The notes under the pieces were generated by a model. That model ran no database searches and was not told the origin of the DNA. It saw only the letters and a program-made list of their open reading frames with translations. Both the position numbers and the translations under genes were made by a program. A stretch of DNA of 64,000 nucleotides, taken from contig NC_067206.1 in NCBI RefSeq assembly GCF_026262505.1, forward strand, positions 13,388,205 to 13,452,204. The letters run 5' to 3'. Positions 47,625 through 58,257 of the stretch are shown piece by piece (position 1 is the first letter of the stretch; each line of letters begins with the position of its first letter). The DNA comes from Trichomonas vaginalis G3 (lineage: Eukaryota > Parabasalia > Trichomonadida > Trichomonadidae).

Positions 47625-49029
47625 AGTTCTGTGAAGTGACTATCTCAAAAACGATGAAGCCGTTTTTACATTGGCTGGATAAGATTTTGAAGTTTTGAAA
47701 TATATCGATTAAGTTCCTTTAATAAGATAAAATATTGGTAAATTTCTTCATGGTTGAGAGAAATTATATGAAATCAACTCGTTTTTTGACATTTTGTCTA
47801 TAGCATAATAGTTATTTATATGTTTGTGTCGTTTTTATGATTTAAAACTTATGAATATTCATTGCTTGCAAACTTTTCATTGATTTTTGATCACATTGTT
47901 TTAAAAAAGTGCTAATATTTTGAATTAAATTTGTTTGAATAGTCTCTCAAAATTGATATGATGTTAGATTAGATATACTATATTAATTTTTGGCATTTGA
48001 ATTTTAAAATATAAAATTTTGACGATAGCGCGTGAAAAAACGATGAACATTATTCGTTCTTTAGTTAAATCTAGCTGAATCATTCATTTTTATGAACGCT
48101 TATATGATTAAATGATTCTTAATTATTCCTCAATTCCCGAAACTCTGTTTTGAGATTTTTCAATCAATTCGAAATGCCCCAAATCACATCTTCTAACGCA
48201 GTATTGGAATACATCAAGAATCTATTATGGGTTTCAATATCTTTTTACCAAATAAGATCTTAGATTCTCATATTTGCACGTGGTATACATGGTAATCTTC
48301 AAGTCAAATTTAAAGTTGTACATATATATTAAAGTAATTGATTCTTGAATATTTGAATCATTAAGAGTAAATATGAAGAATCGATATGCAAATATCTTTG
48401 AAAGATTCCATCTTCTAAATCTCTGTAGTATTTAGATGCGAAGTATGACTAGGGTTTTGCAAAAAGGTTTTGCAAAAATACTCTAAAAATTGTGCCTAAT
48501 ACAGTGGAAATGGTGGTACCCGAAGGGCGACATCCTTTCCACCACACTCGGCAAATGAACAGAAAAATAACTTTTTTTTCTCTCATTTTCTTCTTATTTT
48601 TTCCCTCTTCTTTTCTTTTTCTCTCTTTTCCTTCTTTTCCTTCCTGCTTCCTTTCTTAATATTCTGTTTGAGTTTCAAATAAGATAAAAAAAAAATCAAA
48701 ATCTATATAAAAATAAGAAATAGATAGAAGATCATAAAGACGTATAGCTAGATTATATATGCACATTGTGTTTATTGAAAAGACTTAATAAGTTTTTGAT
48801 TTCACAAGATTCCGACCAAACCATATGGGCAAGCACAGAATCATCTTCCTGACTCAAATGCTTATAGTGATGTCTGGAATCAATCTCACTCTAGAGCCAA
48901 AACATTTGTTTTGACATTCGAGTGTCAAAAAAACTGTGTATTTTAGAATGGGGTGAAACCCGAATCTACCATAATATCCACTTTTTGATAGGAAATAACC
49001 GTTTTTAGGGGAAAATTGGGACATTATTA
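47625..49029. other. intergenic, with a polypyrimidine tract
   Basis: AT-rich; no credible gene. At 48570-48656 there is an almost pure C/T tract on the plus strand. A GC-rich patch at 48510-48550 is the only other outlier. Close to the next gene are CCACTTTTTGATA (48978-48990) and AACCGTTT (48997-49004). Confidence 0.5.
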
Positions 49030-50343
49030 ATGTTCGACCAAGATGTTTATCTAAACAAATACAACAAATTACGATGTATCTACAAATACTATATCGATTC
49101 ATTTCTTGCGTTGTATAAGTTGAAAACGGAATCAGAAGAAGAATTAAAGTCAATTTACAAAATGATCAAAACAGAATTGATTGATTCCAATAAATATCCA
49201 CCCAAAAATATTATAAAAGACATTTTGAATATCATTCCGTATAATAATCGCTATGCAATGTCATATTTATCTTTAACTAAACTCTTTTATGATGAATATC
49301 ATGTGGAACAAGTCAACAATCTCATATCTCCTTCAAACACCCTGTTTTATAAAGAATATGAAATTAAATTAGACAAATCTTCTGATTCCGGAAATAATTA
49401 TATAAAAAATCTGGATATTCATACAGAAAATACAATATACAGAGCAATTATGAATAATGACAAAGAAAGATTCATTTGCTTCACAGAAAGAGATGGATTT
49501 GATAAAAATGAAATACTTGAAAGCAGTTTATATCCTTATTCTAAAGAAGGATATTCATTACTTGAATTATGTTGTTACCATGGGGCAGTTGATTGTTTCA
49601 AGTTATTAAGAACAAAATTTAACTCAGAAATAACTAAAAAATGTCTACAATTTTCATTTTTAGGCGGAAATCCAGAGATCATGAGTGAATGTTTAAAATA
49701 TCAAAAATCAGATGATGATTGCATGGAATATGCAATTATTTCACACAACATTGATTTTGTAACATTCCTGATGAATGAATACAAAATAAAGATTGATTTA
49801 GATATTTGTGGATTTTACAATAATCTTGAAGCCTTTTTAGTTTATTTCAATCAAACTAATGATACAAACAAATGTTTTGTTTATTCACCGATTTTTAATA
49901 TTCCATCCCTTTGTGAATATTTTCTATCACATGGTATGAAAATCAATGGAAAAGATAAAGATGGAAAAACAGCACTTCATACTGCAGCATTTCGCAATTG
50001 TAAAGAAACTGCAGAACTTCTTATTTCACGCGGCGCAAAAATCAATGAACAAGATGATTATGGAGAAATAGCACTTCATAAAGCAGCATGGAATAGTAGT
50101 ATTGAAACTGCAGAGGTTCTTATTGCACATGGTGCGAATATCAATAAAAAGGATAAATATGGACAAACCCCTCTTCATTTTGCAGTATATTGTTTTTGTA
50201 AAGAATTCGCAGAACTTCTTATTTCGCATGGTGCGAATGTCAATGAAAGAATGAATATTGGAGATACAGCACTTTATACAGCAACATATCTTAATGATTT
50301 AGAAATGGCTGAACTTCTTATTTCACATGGTGCGAAAAAATAA
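49030..50343 (+). CDS. DUF3447/ankyrin-repeat protein, 437 aa
   Basis: The N-terminal 170 residues are the helical region that precedes ankyrin repeats in a very large trichomonad family. Residues about 175-300 match DUF3447 (SLLELCCYHGAVDCFKLL, then SFLGGNPEIMSECLKY). Four canonical ankyrin repeats follow from about residue 308 (DKDGKTALHTAAFRNCKE and on), with a partial fifth ending at LISHGAKK. Repeats are about 99 bp long and similar at DNA level, suggesting recent expansion. No signal or membrane segment. A protein-binding role is expected. Start context has a Myb-type AACCGTTT 25 nt upstream. Confidence 0.9.
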   Translation: MFDQDVYLNKYNKLRCIYKYYIDSFLALYKLKTESEEELKSIYKMIKTELIDSNKYPPKNIIKDILNIIPYNNRYAMSYLSLTKLFYDEYHVEQVNNLISPSNTLFYKEYEIKLDKSSDSGNNYIKNLDIHTENTIYRAIMNNDKERFICFTERDGFDKNEILESSLYPYSKEGYSLLELCCYHGAVDCFKLLRTKFNSEITKKCLQFSFLGGNPEIMSECLKYQKSDDDCMEYAIISHNIDFVTFLMNEYKIKIDLDICGFYNNLEAFLVYFNQTNDTNKCFVYSPIFNIPSLCEYFLSHGMKINGKDKDGKTALHTAAFRNCKETAELLISRGAKINEQDDYGEIALHKAAWNSSIETAEVLIAHGANINKKDKYGQTPLHFAVYCFCKEFAELLISHGANVNERMNIGDTALYTATYLNDLEMAELLISHGAKK

Positions 50344-50944
50344 TGTTCTCTTCTAAGATACTATTCTTTATTTTTCTGGTATTAATAAATATAACAATTA
50401 AATAAGTTTTTTTTAAACCGATTCTATACATAAAGATAAACTTCTTAATCTTTTATCGCTATTCCATGCTTTTTATTTAATCTAAAATAAAACGTTATAA
50501 AATATCGACTTCTTAATGCAATTAATCAATGAAATTCTTGCAAAATGACGATTTTTCTAGCGGAATATGGCCATTCTAAAAAAAATAGTAATCATTGAAT
50601 AACATGAGTTATGAGTTATTTAAAAAAGCCCATAACGATTATTATGGGTTGAAGTTCAACCCGAACTACTTAGTAATTGAATTATATAATTTTTCCAAAT
50701 CTAAACACGTTACTGTTCCTTAGTCTATAAATATCCGAAGAGGTTGTAATTGATCGGGTGGAACAGAGTTTTTTTGAAATCTCTATGAAAAACAGATCCA
50801 ATGGCAATCGATAGTGATGAGAAATTTGTCACTTTTATCGATAATTGACTCAATTTTTGACAGCCAAAATATGGTTTACCGAAATATTTACATGATTACC
50901 AGCATTACACATATAATTAACGAAATAATACAATTTAATTTGAA
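50344..50944. other. intergenic
   Basis: AT-rich without a gene. TTTGTCACTTTTATCGA at 50827-50843 resembles the promoter-like motif but no gene follows closely. Confidence 0.45.
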
Positions 50945-51471
50945 TTAAGGGAGGCTTCCGACCAGAAAACCCTCTCAATTTTTTGTGATGTTTACACCAA
51001 AAGTGAGATTCGTTAAGCGTTTTTCTCGTTGAATATTGAGTTTCCCGGATTTTAAGTTATTCATAAAGCTTCTCTATATTATACCCTATCTACTGATATG
51101 ATTATTTTTGAAAAATCTCTTAAATCGACCTGCACTGAATTTTTTAGGGAAAATTCGAAATTTTATAAGCGTTTTCTGTAACGTTTTTTCACGGAATAAA
51201 ATCCGAAAAATAATTTTTTGAAGAATCATTTGGGTAGAATACTTATCGAAAATTATATTTATTATAATTTTGGTCGATAAAAATAAGCGGATTCAAAACT
51301 GGCAAAAACCCTTTCGGCAATTTGTGGACGATTCCGAACCCCCTCATTTTTGAAATTTAATAAGAAAAATAGAACCTTTATTAAATATAGATTTTAAAAA
51401 ACTTGGTTATAAATTACGAAATTTTCTCACTTGGGCTAAAAAGTGACAATTTGGTCGGAAGCCACCCTTAA
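50945..51471. mobile_element. 527-bp MITE-like element, TTAAGGG termini
   Basis: TTAAGGGAGGCTTCCGACCA (50945-50964) has its inverted copy at 51452-51471 (19 of 20). There is no coding capacity. Both ends carry TTAA, which could be the target. The right end is 35 bp upstream of the start codon at 51507. A related single end (GGAAGCTTCCGAACAAAC) is at 22617. Confidence 0.75.
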
Positions 51472-51506
51472 AACCGCATTTCTGATATTTTTTTTTCTTT
51501 GACATA

Positions 51507-53792
51507 ATGGAGCAGAACCAGTTTAATAACTTCACTCCTAAATCCAATAAGAAGAAATTTGCCGCATACAAGGCTAAAAAAACCAATAGTATTACCATTA
51601 ATGTAGTTGATGATGAAGAATTACTTGATGACGATGATTTAAACGAGGCCGTTGTTGTAAATGGAGCACAACCTTCATCTAAGGTTGGAGATGATGAAGA
51701 GTTACTTGACGATCCAGAACTTACTGCCCAAGTTGTAATTAACAATAATTCAAAAACGAAATCTAAAAATGAAAGAACGCCAAGCTCAGACGAAGAACTC
51801 TTAGATGATCCTGATATCTCGGCCACTGTTACAGTTAAGAATAATGGCATTGTTCCCATTCCAAAGCAAAAGAAAAAGAAAGGCGGCCAAAAAGGACAAG
51901 CAAAGTCCAATACACCCGATGACGAAGAACTCCTTGACGATCCAGATCTCACATCGACTGTCGTTATAGGAAATCAATTCGTACAAGACAAATTTGCTCC
52001 ATATAAACCAGAAGAGTATCTTCTTTCGGACGATCAGATCAATGCAGTCATGGATGCATCCAACCCACAACAAGCAAAGCATCCAAAGTCGAAGAAAGCC
52101 GACAACAAGCCACAAAATCAAGCCAATGACAAATTTGCTCCATTCAATGCCAACCAATCTCATCAAAACCAACCACAGCCACAAGAAAACAAATACACTC
52201 CATTCAAGAACCAGAAATCCGAGCAAAATCAGCAAACAACTGACAAATTTGCTCCTTTCTCAGCCCAACAAGGCCAAAAGAAGGACAACAAGTACTCTAC
52301 ATACCAGCCTCAGTCATACCAGCCGCAAAATACCAAATATAATCCAAATCAGCCACAATACAACAAGAAACCATCCCAGAAGTACCAGCAGCCACAATCT
52401 GCAAGGATACCATCCCCAGAACCACAGACGAAAACCAGATATAACCCAATCAAGAAACCCGACCAAAGAAACAGTCGCCAGTACGGAAATGAAGAGTATG
52501 TCCCACCATTCCTTCAAAACAACAACCGCCAGGACAATTACCAGAAGAAGCCATATCATCAAAAAGATAATTATCAAAACAACTCTGCCGGCATCATTCA
52601 CATGAAAGATCTCCTGCAGAATTACTACGACAACACTTCTAAATACGTAGAACCAACACCGGATTATCATGATTTTGATTTACCAAACTACACGAAGACG
52701 ACATTGATCACAGACATCAAAGTTCCTACAATTGATCCAAATGACCGCGAGTATTTCCCTCCACAGCCAATCCAACCCAGAATGAATCTTCCGAAACAGA
52801 ACAAGATCATTAAAAAGACACTTGACGAGGTCCTTGCAGAGAATGAGGCCAAACAACAAGTCTCTGGATCAGCCCTTTCTTCCGATCGCCAGATCAATGC
52901 AACAAATATTGATTCAATTGCAGCAACTCTTGGAATCAAAGTTCCTTCCTCCAAACAATCAGTATCTACTGTTCCTGCAGAGACATTTAAACCGAAAATC
53001 ATCATTTCCGGTTCTGGCATCGAGATCACTGTTCGAGAGAAACCAAATCCACAGCAGCAACAGTCGAATTCGATGTCTGTACGTGGTTCTTCACTCAACC
53101 AAGGCTTCGTCAAAGAGAAATCATCTAATGATGACATGTCATTCCTCACAGAACAGCCAAAGCCATCATCTGTTGTATCGAGAGACATAAAGTTCGATGA
53201 AGATGTAGTTGTAGAACGTCCTGTAATGAAAGGACACGCTGTTGTTGAGAAACAGACTGCAAACAAAGAAATCTTCAAACAATCACTTGTCATCAAACAA
53301 CCAGATGAATCTCCATCAATATTCGAATCAGATGATGAAGAAAATCACTTGGAAGATCAGAAATTCCTCAATGATGCTCTCGGAATTGAAGATGAAATCG
53401 GATTCAATGTCAAAGATGAAGAAATTAAAGAAGAAGAGGAAGAACACGAAGAAGAAGAAGCTGTTGATGATGGAATTTATGTACAAACAGAAGAAACAAA
53501 TCCAGAAGACATCAAACCAATCAAACCAACAGACATCGTTTCTTCCAAAAATGTCGAAGAACAAACTAAACAACAAGAAGTCAAAGAAGAAATCAAACAA
53601 GAAATTAAAGAAGAAGTCAAAGAAGAAGTCAAAGTTGGAGATGAAGAAGAAGAAATTAAGGAGGAAGTCATTATTCCTTCAAGAGTTCAGAGCCAGAAGA
53701 GTAAGATGTCGAAGGGTGGATCAACAAATATCATCATTATTGGTGCTGTATTCGTTGTTATTTTGGCGATTGTCGCAAAAATGTTCAAATAA
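51507..53792 (+). CDS. tail-anchored acidic repeat protein, 761 aa
   Basis: Residues 30-150 contain four copies of DDEELLDDPDL followed by a V-V-hydrophobic stretch. Residues about 165-265 contain five DKFAPF/NKYTPF-type units. Then a Gln/Asn/Pro/Tyr-rich stretch with EEYVPPFLQNN near 330. From about 600 it is Glu/Lys-rich coiled coil (EEIKQEIKEEVKEEVK). The last 20 residues, NIIIIGAVFVVILAIVAKMF, are a single hydrophobic segment ending with Lys, the plan of a tail-anchored protein of the ER or hydrogenosome surface. No known family. Short linear motifs suggest a scaffold with several copies of one binding partner. The frame is intact. Confidence 0.85.
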   Translation: MEQNQFNNFTPKSNKKKFAAYKAKKTNSITINVVDDEELLDDDDLNEAVVVNGAQPSSKVGDDEELLDDPELTAQVVINNNSKTKSKNERTPSSDEELLDDPDISATVTVKNNGIVPIPKQKKKKGGQKGQAKSNTPDDEELLDDPDLTSTVVIGNQFVQDKFAPYKPEEYLLSDDQINAVMDASNPQQAKHPKSKKADNKPQNQANDKFAPFNANQSHQNQPQPQENKYTPFKNQKSEQNQQTTDKFAPFSAQQGQKKDNKYSTYQPQSYQPQNTKYNPNQPQYNKKPSQKYQQPQSARIPSPEPQTKTRYNPIKKPDQRNSRQYGNEEYVPPFLQNNNRQDNYQKKPYHQKDNYQNNSAGIIHMKDLLQNYYDNTSKYVEPTPDYHDFDLPNYTKTTLITDIKVPTIDPNDREYFPPQPIQPRMNLPKQNKIIKKTLDEVLAENEAKQQVSGSALSSDRQINATNIDSIAATLGIKVPSSKQSVSTVPAETFKPKIIISGSGIEITVREKPNPQQQQSNSMSVRGSSLNQGFVKEKSSNDDMSFLTEQPKPSSVVSRDIKFDEDVVVERPVMKGHAVVEKQTANKEIFKQSLVIKQPDESPSIFESDDEENHLEDQKFLNDALGIEDEIGFNVKDEEIKEEEEEHEEEEAVDDGIYVQTEETNPEDIKPIKPTDIVSSKNVEEQTKQQEVKEEIKQEIKEEVKEEVKVGDEEEEIKEEVIIPSRVQSQKSKMSKGGSTNIIIIGAVFVVILAIVAKMFK

Positions 53793-54252
53793 AATAAATA
53801 ATTATATATATATATATTATGAATCTATTATATATTTTACTTATATTATGTTGGTGTTTGTTGAAGATGAGTTGAGTATATGTTCATATGACTTATTAAA
53901 TAATTTGTTTTTGTCATGAAGTAATCATGTTAATTGTTATATATAGGGCTATATTTTCACAGAATAGTCCGAGACAATGACATAAATCATAAATTCTTGA
54001 CATATTAAGGGTGCACTTACGCCCATCTGACTTTAATTCAAATTTTTAACAACTAGCGTGAAGCGTCATTGAAAATTAACCTTAAACACCTGAATTGAAG
54101 GACCCATATGTTTTCATAGGGGCGTAAGTGCACCCTTAAATAAATTGTTTTTGTCATGAAATTACTGAACTCATGAATTACCTTTTTTTATGATTTATGA
54201 GTATATCTATTTTAAACAATGCAAATAATTCATATTATAATCAGTATCATTC
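53793..54252. other. intergenic with a short duplication and MITE
   Basis: TTTGTTTTTGTCATGAAGTAATC (53899-53921 region) recurs in altered form just after the element at 54143-54165, so the element sits inside or beside a small duplicated sequence. Confidence 0.5.
54005..54139. mobile_element. 135-bp MITE, 20-bp perfect TIRs
   Basis: TTAAGGGTGCACTTACGCCC (54005-54024) has a perfect inverted copy at 54120-54139. Its core also occurs alone at 25371. No coding capacity. Either TTAA or TA could be the target duplication; the latter would fit a Tc1/mariner-type source. Confidence 0.85.
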
Positions 54253-54798
54253 CTAGTCCGACTTTGTCTCCATAACTTGGATGATATCATGAATGATCTC
54301 AAAACGATCGCGTTGAACTTTCGCGTTAACAAGCTGTTCGGATAATTCATCACTCGTTGAAGAAAATTCATGTTCGTCGAAATGGTCTGGTTCGGTTGAG
54401 AAACCTTGGTCGTGGCATATGACGTCGAAGTCAAGATCTGATTATTCAATATCAGGAACTAAAAAATGGGAATTTCAGATTTCAAGTGATTCGTTTTCGA
54501 ATTCAATACCTCATTTGAAAACATATGAAAGATTACGTGCAACAACGGGTGACATCTCCGCAAATTTACGACGACATGCAAATGCATCTTTTATATATGA
54601 CTTTTCTTCATCACGAAGTTTTTGATTTTCTTCCGCAAGCTGTTTCTCATGATCAAGGAGACCATAGATTGAGCCTAACTCTTTGAGAATCAAATCGGTT
54701 GATTCTTGGCTCTGTTCGACAATAAGTCAGCGTTTTTTATAGGCATATGTCATTTCTTCAAGTCTTGCGAGTTTAGCTTTAGCGAGAGATTCGAACAT
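54253..54798 (-). pseudogene. coiled-coil gene with four in-frame stops, frame kept
   Basis: From ATG 54798 to TAG 54253-54255 one frame of 182 codons gives continuous protein-like sequence (MFESLAKAKLARLEEMTYAY at the start, DEEKSYIKDAFACRRKFAEM in the middle, RFEIIHDIIQVMETKSD at the end), interrupted by TGA at 54729-54727, 54513-54511 and 54477-54475 and TAA at 54444-54442. There are no frameshifts. The N-terminal half is coiled coil, the second half acidic. Each stop could come from CGA or CAA by one C-to-T change. No family recognised. Confidence 0.7.
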
Positions 54799-55245
54799 TT
54801 GATTCAAATAAGTTTGCTGGGTTAATTCTCACACAGATAGACTACAAATGGGCTGGTGACTAGATATTTTTAACATCAGCAAATTATAATTGAACAACTA
54901 CATACCATATTTCTTTTTTCTGTTTGTAAGTCATAGTGTGTTTAAACTAATAAACTTGAACTTAATGTTTCAATTAGTCAATTCTCAAACATTATGATCT
55001 CTAAATAAGATAAATGATTATCTTGGGATTTGCCTTTCTATGGAAAATTAAGCCATATTGCAATATCAAACAGGATTAAAATCGAAAAACATTAAACTCC
55101 TTAAACGAATTCATATTTTTTCATAATTTTTGTATGGCCAATAAACAAAAATATAGATACATTAGCAAATATTGATATTTTTATACTCTTTATGAAATCA
55201 GGAATGAAATTTGTCACAAAAAAATTTTTTTAGAAAGAAAATTTG
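54799..55245. other. intergenic
   Basis: AT-rich; no gene. It contains the TGTCAC motif at 55212. Confidence 0.5.
55212..55217 (+). promoter_or_regulatory. TGTCAC motif, 28 nt before the start codon
   Basis: TTTGTCACAAAAAAATTTTT; 28 nt lie between TGTCAC and ATG 55246, the same spacing as at 20029 and (27 nt) 19611. Confidence 0.55.
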
Positions 55246-55983
55246 ATGATTCATCCATTTCTTTTTGGCTTAGCATTTTATGATAAAGAGAGTCCAACTA
55301 ATATAGGTCATTTAGGCAGAGATGCAAAGCGTTTTCAAAATGAATTCTTCACAATTCCAAATAAAGGATGTAAAGCTCCCCATACAAAGAAGGTCGGCGG
55401 CAAATGTGTGTGCGAGCCAGGCTTTCCATATGGAAACCCAGAAGTCCTTGCAGGATGCTTTAGATGCAATGAAGATTGTCCAGATTATTCGAATTGTTCA
55501 TACCCAGGAAAATGCCGATGTATTCCTGGATATTCAGATGAAGAAACATCATCATGCGTACCAAAAGCACCAGAATTACTTTCAATTCAACCAGAATTCG
55601 CACAATTTTTTTCATCAATCGCACTCAACGTTACATTTAAAACAGATCCCGGCGCTTCATTTCCAATAGGCTACTTGAAATTCAAAAATCAAATAGTTAA
55701 ATGCAAAGGAAACGGAGTTAATCAATATAATTGTTCGATTAATCAAGTTGGCCTCCCAGGAGCTTTTGAAGTTTCCATTTCCTTTGATCAGAAGTCATGG
55801 TCTAAGGAAATCGTAGAATTGACTGTTATTGGCTTTGATTTAGCCAATTTAATCTTAGGATCGTTTTTGCTGTTGGTTGGAATCACAATTATAGTTGGCA
55901 TTATTAGAATAAGAAAAGCTACTAAAAGAGCCGGAATTACTGAAGTTCCTTTCATTCAGAAGCAAATCCAGGCGTTTAAATGA
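55246..55983 (+). CDS. Cys-rich single-pass surface protein, 245 aa
   Basis: A frame codon TTG precedes ATG 55246, which is the likely start. Residues about 40-105 hold a Cys-rich, EGF/laminin-like block (KCVCEPGFPYG, GCFRCNEDC, NCSYPGKCRCIPGYS). Residues about 110-195 are a beta-sandwich-like domain, reminiscent of TIG/Ig folds (PELLSIQPEFAQFFSSIALN). One transmembrane helix at about 203-223 (ILGSFLLLVGITIIVGII) and a basic tail follow. The N-terminus (MIHPFLFGLAF) is only a weak signal peptide. Likely a plasma membrane protein with the Cys-rich part outside. Neighbour of two other single-pass membrane proteins. Confidence 0.75.
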   Translation: MIHPFLFGLAFYDKESPTNIGHLGRDAKRFQNEFFTIPNKGCKAPHTKKVGGKCVCEPGFPYGNPEVLAGCFRCNEDCPDYSNCSYPGKCRCIPGYSDEETSSCVPKAPELLSIQPEFAQFFSSIALNVTFKTDPGASFPIGYLKFKNQIVKCKGNGVNQYNCSINQVGLPGAFEVSISFDQKSWSKEIVELTVIGFDLANLILGSFLLLVGITIIVGIIRIRKATKRAGITEVPFIQKQIQAFK

Positions 55984-56239
55984 TATATTTGTTTGTTATG
56001 TAAATATTACAATAAAGAAATTACTATCGAAGATATCTATTCTTTACATAAAATTATTTTTTCTTCAAAATGACGAATTATACATTAATGAGATAATGTC
56101 TTTAAAGATACTTAAAAAGGGGTGCGCTCAGGTCTATACTTAATGACCAAAGAGTTTGATTTACCATGATTCAACTTTGTATGTTACAAATTCGGACGAT
56201 AGACACATAAAAACTCATTTCAAATATATTTTTGCATAA

Positions 56240-58032
56240 ATGATCAACAATAAGAACAGGGGCAATTATAAATTGTTATTGAATTTATTAAAGTTACTTA
56301 TTGAATTATTTCAATACTTTCGATTAGTTTTCAGAAAAATATTGTATTTTTTTGGAATGATTGCATTTTTCTTATTAAGATCTTCAGTTGCCATTACTTG
56401 GTGCAATGATGAAGATGTTATTGAAATTAGACCAGGAATGATAGAAACACGAACAATTCTAAGTAATCATCGTTTATGTATTTCAGGTTCCGTTGTGATC
56501 AAATCCGATAAACCATTCGAAGCTGAATACCAAGAATACAATCGATATAGTGACGCATATAAGGACCTGTCATTGGAAAAAGAAGGAAAAAGGCAAAATA
56601 TTTTTGTATTAGGTTCTTATTATTTCGATGTCAAGATGAGTATAAAAGCAGTAAATGAATTAGAAGATATACAAATATCAGTCATGGGTGTTACACCTTC
56701 ATTTGAAAACGATCCAAAAGCAAGTGATGGATATTCCGAATCATTCGGCGTCTTTACTTCATTTAAATCGTTCGACTGTACAGTGACATTACCTAGTATA
56801 AGTCGGCTTATCGTAACTGCAATTAATCAAGTTCCACTAAAATTCACTGTCAAACATCCCGATGATGTAGAACTAAGAATAAATGCAAATGGTCAGGAAG
56901 ATGCAACAACTGGAAATAATGTAAGACTTATCCTGTACAACAAAGGTGAAACGATACAGCACCCGTAGATCCCCAGTTTTCAAATCCTTTTGGAGAAGAC
57001 ATTTTCTTTATTTTGCCAGGAGATAACGCTTATACTCTAGAAGAAGCAATAGAATATACAAATGAAAAAAGTGTATTATTCAAAACTAATTTCGAAACAA
57101 ACGCAGAATCATGCACAGAAGTAATAAGTTTCCAAGGTCATCCATTTAGAACCACATTAGATATCGGACATTCCCAAACAAAGTGTATTCAAGGAAGTTA
57201 TGTTTTCGCATAAAGGAAAAATTTCAGTGTTACTGTTTATGACACAGAAAAGAACGAAAAATATGGAGAATATTCAAATATATTTAGTGTAAGTGGATCA
57301 AAATATAAAAGTGTTGTTTCATGTTATTCTCCAATACAACAATGCAAAGTTCAACTTTATACAATTGGAGAAGCTGTAAATAATGACACTTTAACTATTC
57401 ATTCGATTTTCACAACAAAAGATTTTCTCGAGTTCAATCAAAAAGTTGTTGACTTCAAAGATGAAAAGGAGACATTTGTTTTGACTGCATTCAACCCACA
57501 AGAAATAACAGTTGAAGGAAAATCGCAAAATGGTATGAAATTTTCTCTTCTGAATGAAAATGACGAAACAACATCAGGAAACATTAATGGCCACATCATT
57601 ATGGGTTCTCCTGTTGTTGAAGAAGGACAACTTTATAATGAAACAGGATTTGATCTATCTATAAATCTTGTCAATAATGAACAACAAACAGTATCCGATT
57701 CGCTTTTATTCTATGACATTTTATATGAAATACCTTCCGGTGTCAATACTGAACAAGAAGTGATTTCTTATTGTCAAAACAGTACCATAACAGTAATTCG
57801 TGAAAATAATTTAGGTGGTGATGATTTGGAGTATTATAGACTACCTGGAACAATGATTTCACATATTTCCGGATCACCTTTTTATTTAATCATGGGAATA
57901 GTCTACCTTATTGTATTGGTATCTCTAGCCCTTTGGGTATGTTTTTATTGGAAAAAATCAGACAAACAGAAAGGTAAACAAACTAAAGGAAAACCTGTTC
58001 CGGTAGAAAATTCCAATGATAATAAAAAGTAA
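56240..58032 (+). pseudogene. large type I surface protein, broken by a frameshift and a stop
   Basis: The first frame (56240-56968) has at residue 40 a Met (56357) followed by MIAFFLLRSSVAITW, a good signal peptide, so the real start may be 56357. The ectodomain continues from about 56955 in another frame, has a TAA at 57211-57213, and then stays open to 58032. The end contains a transmembrane helix (FYLIMGIVYLIVLVSLALWV) and a Lys-rich tail. Shortly before it, the motif YEIPSGVNTEQEVISY resembles LYLRLPS-KTKQEVIDF in the convergent gene 58258-60292, so the two are probably distant paralogues. Only two lesions: recent decay or assembly errors. Confidence 0.7.
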
Positions 58033-58257
58033 AAATAAAATTTTAATTAATTTTTCTTGTGATTTCAATAATGTGAATCAATTTCAATTCAATTATCCAA
58101 TAGGGAAGAAACAATGCTTGACATTCAAGACTTACTAATCAATTTTTCTACTGAAAAAAGATAGTTTTGATGGGGAAAAAGTTACTATAAATCACTTTTT
58201 GCAATTAAAAAAAGGATATAATATTGTATACAATTATATTTTATTTTGTTTCTATTA

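Noticed and set aside
48524-48539. 16-bp identity (AGGGCGACATCCTTTC) with the RPS28 coding sequence, suggesting a processed pseudogene
   Set aside because: The match does not extend on either side, and one chance 16-mer match is not surprising in 64 kb.
53242-53919. 225-codon Lys-rich frame overlapping the end of the gene at 51507
   Set aside because: It is the +1 frame of the Glu-rich (GAAGAA) coding repeat and gives only Lys/Arg/Asn low complexity.
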